Origin: Candidatus Desulfofervidus auxilii
Lineage (GTDB): Bacteria; Desulfobacterota; Desulfofervidia; Desulfofervidales; Desulfofervidaceae
NCBI RefSeq assembly: GCF_001577525.1
Contig: NZ_CP013015.1
Location: forward strand, 1,619,667 to 1,683,666
Direction: 5' to 3'
Length of the DNA stretch: 64,000 nt
In this document: positions 62,391 to 64,000 of the stretch, piece by piece
Position numbering within the stretch: position 1 is the first letter of the stretch
Layout: each line of letters begins with the position of its first letter
The notes under the pieces: generated by a model
The model's input: the letters and a program-made list of their open reading frames with translations, nothing else
What the model was told of the DNA's origin: nothing
Database searches by the model: none
Translations under genes and position numbers: made by a program

Positions 62391-64000
62391 TCATATCCAG
62401 CCACTATTTATTAAATAACCCCCCTTTCCCCCGCCTTCAGGCCCAAGTTCAATAAGATAATCTGCTGCCTTTATAATTTCGGGATGATGTTCGGCAATGA
62501 TAACCGTATTCCCCTTTTCAATCAGCTTATCCAAAAGAGACAACAAATGGTTTATGTCTTCTAAATGAAGTCCTATGCTGGGTTCATCTAAGATATAAAT
62601 AGTTTCTCTCTGAGTTCCTGGTATTAATTCTCTAGCTAATTTTAATCTTTGGGCCTCTCCACCAGAAAGGCTAGGGGCAGGTTGACCCAGTTTTAAATAC
62701 CCTAATCCTACTTCTATCATAGTATAAAGATACTTTTTTATAGAAGGTATATGGCGAAAAAACTCATAGGCTTCTATAACACTCATATCTAAGACTTGGG
62801 CTATATTTTTTCCTTTAAATATAATTTCTAAGGTATCCGGATTAAATCGCTTTCCTTGGCAAGCATCACAGGGGATAAAGACATTTGGTAAAATACCCAT
62901 TTCTATCTTTACTACCCCTTCTCCCTTACAAACCTCACACCTGCCTCCTTTAACATTAAGGCTAAATCTTTCTGCAGTATAACCTCTAGCTCGGGCCTCT
63001 GGTATTTGAGCAAACAATTGTCTTATATGAGTAAAAACCCCTGTATAGGTAGCAGGATTAGACTTGGGTGTTTTTCCAATGGGATGAGCATCTATTGAAA
63101 CTACTTTTTTTATTTTTTCTATTCCTTTTATATCTATCGTGAAATTTACTCCTTTTCCCTGAAGTTTCTGTTTTAATCCCTGATAAAGCACATTGATTAT
63201 TAAACTAGTTTTGCCACTTCCACTCACACCACAAATGCAGGTAAGACAATTTAAAGGAATGGAAACAGTAATATTTTTAAGATTATGGGCAGCGGCTCCT
63301 TCTATCACCAAATAATCTTTTTTCTGTAGATGTTTTTTGCGGGAAAGTTTTTTTCTTCCTGAAAGATACTGACCTGTGAGTGTAGGGCTCTTTTTTAATG
63401 CTTCAGAATTGCCTACAAAAACAATTTCTCCACCTTTCTCTCCTGCCCCTGGTCCTAGTTCTATCACATAATCTGCATTTAAGATTACTTCAAGGTCATG
63501 TTCTATCACAATTATGGTATTGCCTAATGCCTTTAACAGTCTTAGAGTAGAAATAAGCCTTTTTACTTCCTTAGGATGAAGACCAGTAGTGGGTTCATCC
63601 AAGACAAAAATCACATCACTAAGAGTATTTATAACATACAGAGAAAGGATAAGCCTTTGATACTCACCGCTAGATACCTGGGTGATACTCCGGGAAAGGG
63701 AAAGATAATTTAAACCTATATTTAATAATTGAGTTATTCTTTTTTCCATTTCTTCTAAGATAGGAGAGGCAATACGTCTTTGCCTAGAAGATAAATTAAG
63801 GCCTCTTAAAAAAATCATTAGGTCTTCTAAAGGTAAATTGGAAACAGAGAAGATGTCCTTGCCCCCAATTTTTACTGCTAAGGCTTCTGTTTTTAACCTT
63901 TTTCCTTCACAAACAGGACAGATTTTTTCTCCCTTTTTACCCAATCCCTTACAGGCAGGACATGCACCTAAAGGAGAATTGAAAGAAAAAAAGGCAGGAG
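62391..64000 (-). CDS. uvrA: UvrA-like excinuclease ATPase, C-terminal part (partial)
   Basis: The frame stays open past the window edge (SFNSPLGACPACKGLG near 63950), so the N-terminus is missing. Present are: the end of ABC I (ITQVSSGEYQRLIL, VIFVLDEPTTGLHPKEV, VIEHDLEVIL), ABC II Walker A (CGVSGSGKTSLI), the zinc module (GGRCEVCKGEGVVKIEMG, IPCDACQGKRFN), and ABC II signature and Walker B (LSGGEAQRLKLARELIPG, IYILDEPSIGLH). UvrA is the damage-recognition ATPase of nucleotide excision repair. Only about 7 residues separate GLG from CPVCEGKRL; in standard UvrA an insertion domain of about 110 residues lies there. The first signature SSGEYQRL is also degenerate. It may be a UvrA paralogue. 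Confidence 0.88.
   Translation of the reverse strand, partial: PAFFSFNSPLGACPACKGLGKKGEKICPVCEGKRLKTEALAVKIGGKDIFSVSNLPLEDLMIFLRGLNLSSRQRRIASPILEEMEKRITQLLNIGLNYLSLSRSITQVSSGEYQRLILSLYVINTLSDVIFVLDEPTTGLHPKEVKRLISTLRLLKALGNTIIVIEHDLEVILNADYVIELGPGAGEKGGEIVFVGNSEALKKSPTLTGQYLSGRKKLSRKKHLQKKDYLVIEGAAAHNLKNITVSIPLNCLTCICGVSGSGKTSLIINVLYQGLKQKLQGKGVNFTIDIKGIEKIKKVVSIDAHPIGKTPKSNPATYTGVFTHIRQLFAQIPEARARGYTAERFSLNVKGGRCEVCKGEGVVKIEMGILPNVFIPCDACQGKRFNPDTLEIIFKGKNIAQVLDMSVIEAYEFFRHIPSIKKYLYTMIEVGLGYLKLGQPAPSLSGGEAQRLKLARELIPGTQRETIYILDEPSIGLHLEDINHLLSLLDKLIEKGNTVIIAEHHPEIIKAADYLIELGPEGGGKGGYLINSGWI

Overview
The window is an AT-rich, gene-dense bacterial chromosome segment. Its gene content points to a strictly anaerobic, probably thermophilic or deep-lineage Desulfobacterota-type organism (for example a relative of Candidatus Desulfofervidus). 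This taxonomic reading is inference. It rests on a large HdrA/HdrC/MvhD operon with two in-frame UGA (selenocysteine) codons, AMP-forming acetyl-CoA synthetase beside an acetyl-CoA hydrolase/transferase, split F0 ATP synthase genes, UbiE/MenG, and an exosortase-linked exopolysaccharide locus.

Layout. 1-3333: end of murA, a ComEC/Rec2-type competence protein with a degenerate metallo-beta-lactamase (MBL) tail, and an intact glyoxalase-II-like hydrolase. 3334-5912: repeat-rich accessory DNA with a UPF0175-like/DUF3368 toxin-antitoxin pair between two 82-bp direct repeats, plus remnants of a secreted beta-helix/dockerin protein. 5913-28323: an exopolysaccharide and exosortase locus. It holds a flippase, two sulfotransferases, three glycosyltransferases (one frameshifted), a polymerase, a CapK/PaaK-like ligase, a bi-domain oxidoreductase, a heparinase-like lyase, WecG, a GHL10 glycosidase, WecB and an exosortase-EpsI fusion. 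A divergent beta-helix protein behind a c-di-GMP-I riboswitch and a PrsR-type sigma-54 regulator close it. 28714-38473: housekeeping genes (DtxR, UbiE, Lnt, PrfB with programmed frameshift, LeuB, tRNA-His, HisB, HisA, PurM, DUF523, L28). 38470-45756 (minus strand): hdrA-like, hdrC, hdrA(Sec), mvhD(Sec). 46177-46367: two tRNA-Ser genes. 46380-52196: a decaying defence island next to tRNA-Ser, with a radC fragment, Fic, broken type III mod, a HEPN-like protein, RhuM-Doc and a gutted res. 52201-58931 (minus strand): RimO, a Pta-N/DRTGG protein, Acs, and a CoA-transferase/GNAT fusion. 59689-61446: F0 ATP synthase genes with a c subunit carrying Na+-site-like residues. 61499-64000: a receiver/degenerate-GGDEF protein and the C-terminal part of an unusual UvrA.

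How it works together. The Hdr/MvhD operon would move electrons between ferredoxin, a disulfide or other acceptor and a hydrogenase or formate dehydrogenase partner in the cytoplasm; no hdrB and no partner dehydrogenase lie in the window. The acetate genes would activate acetate and exchange CoA, with a fused acetyltransferase that could act as a regulator. The polysaccharide locus would build, sulfate, flip, polymerise and trim an extracellular polymer, and one secreted protein appears to be under c-di-GMP control.

Intergenic DNA carries at least five dispersed repeat families, some shared between regions tens of kilobases apart. This suggests a genome with active small repeat elements.
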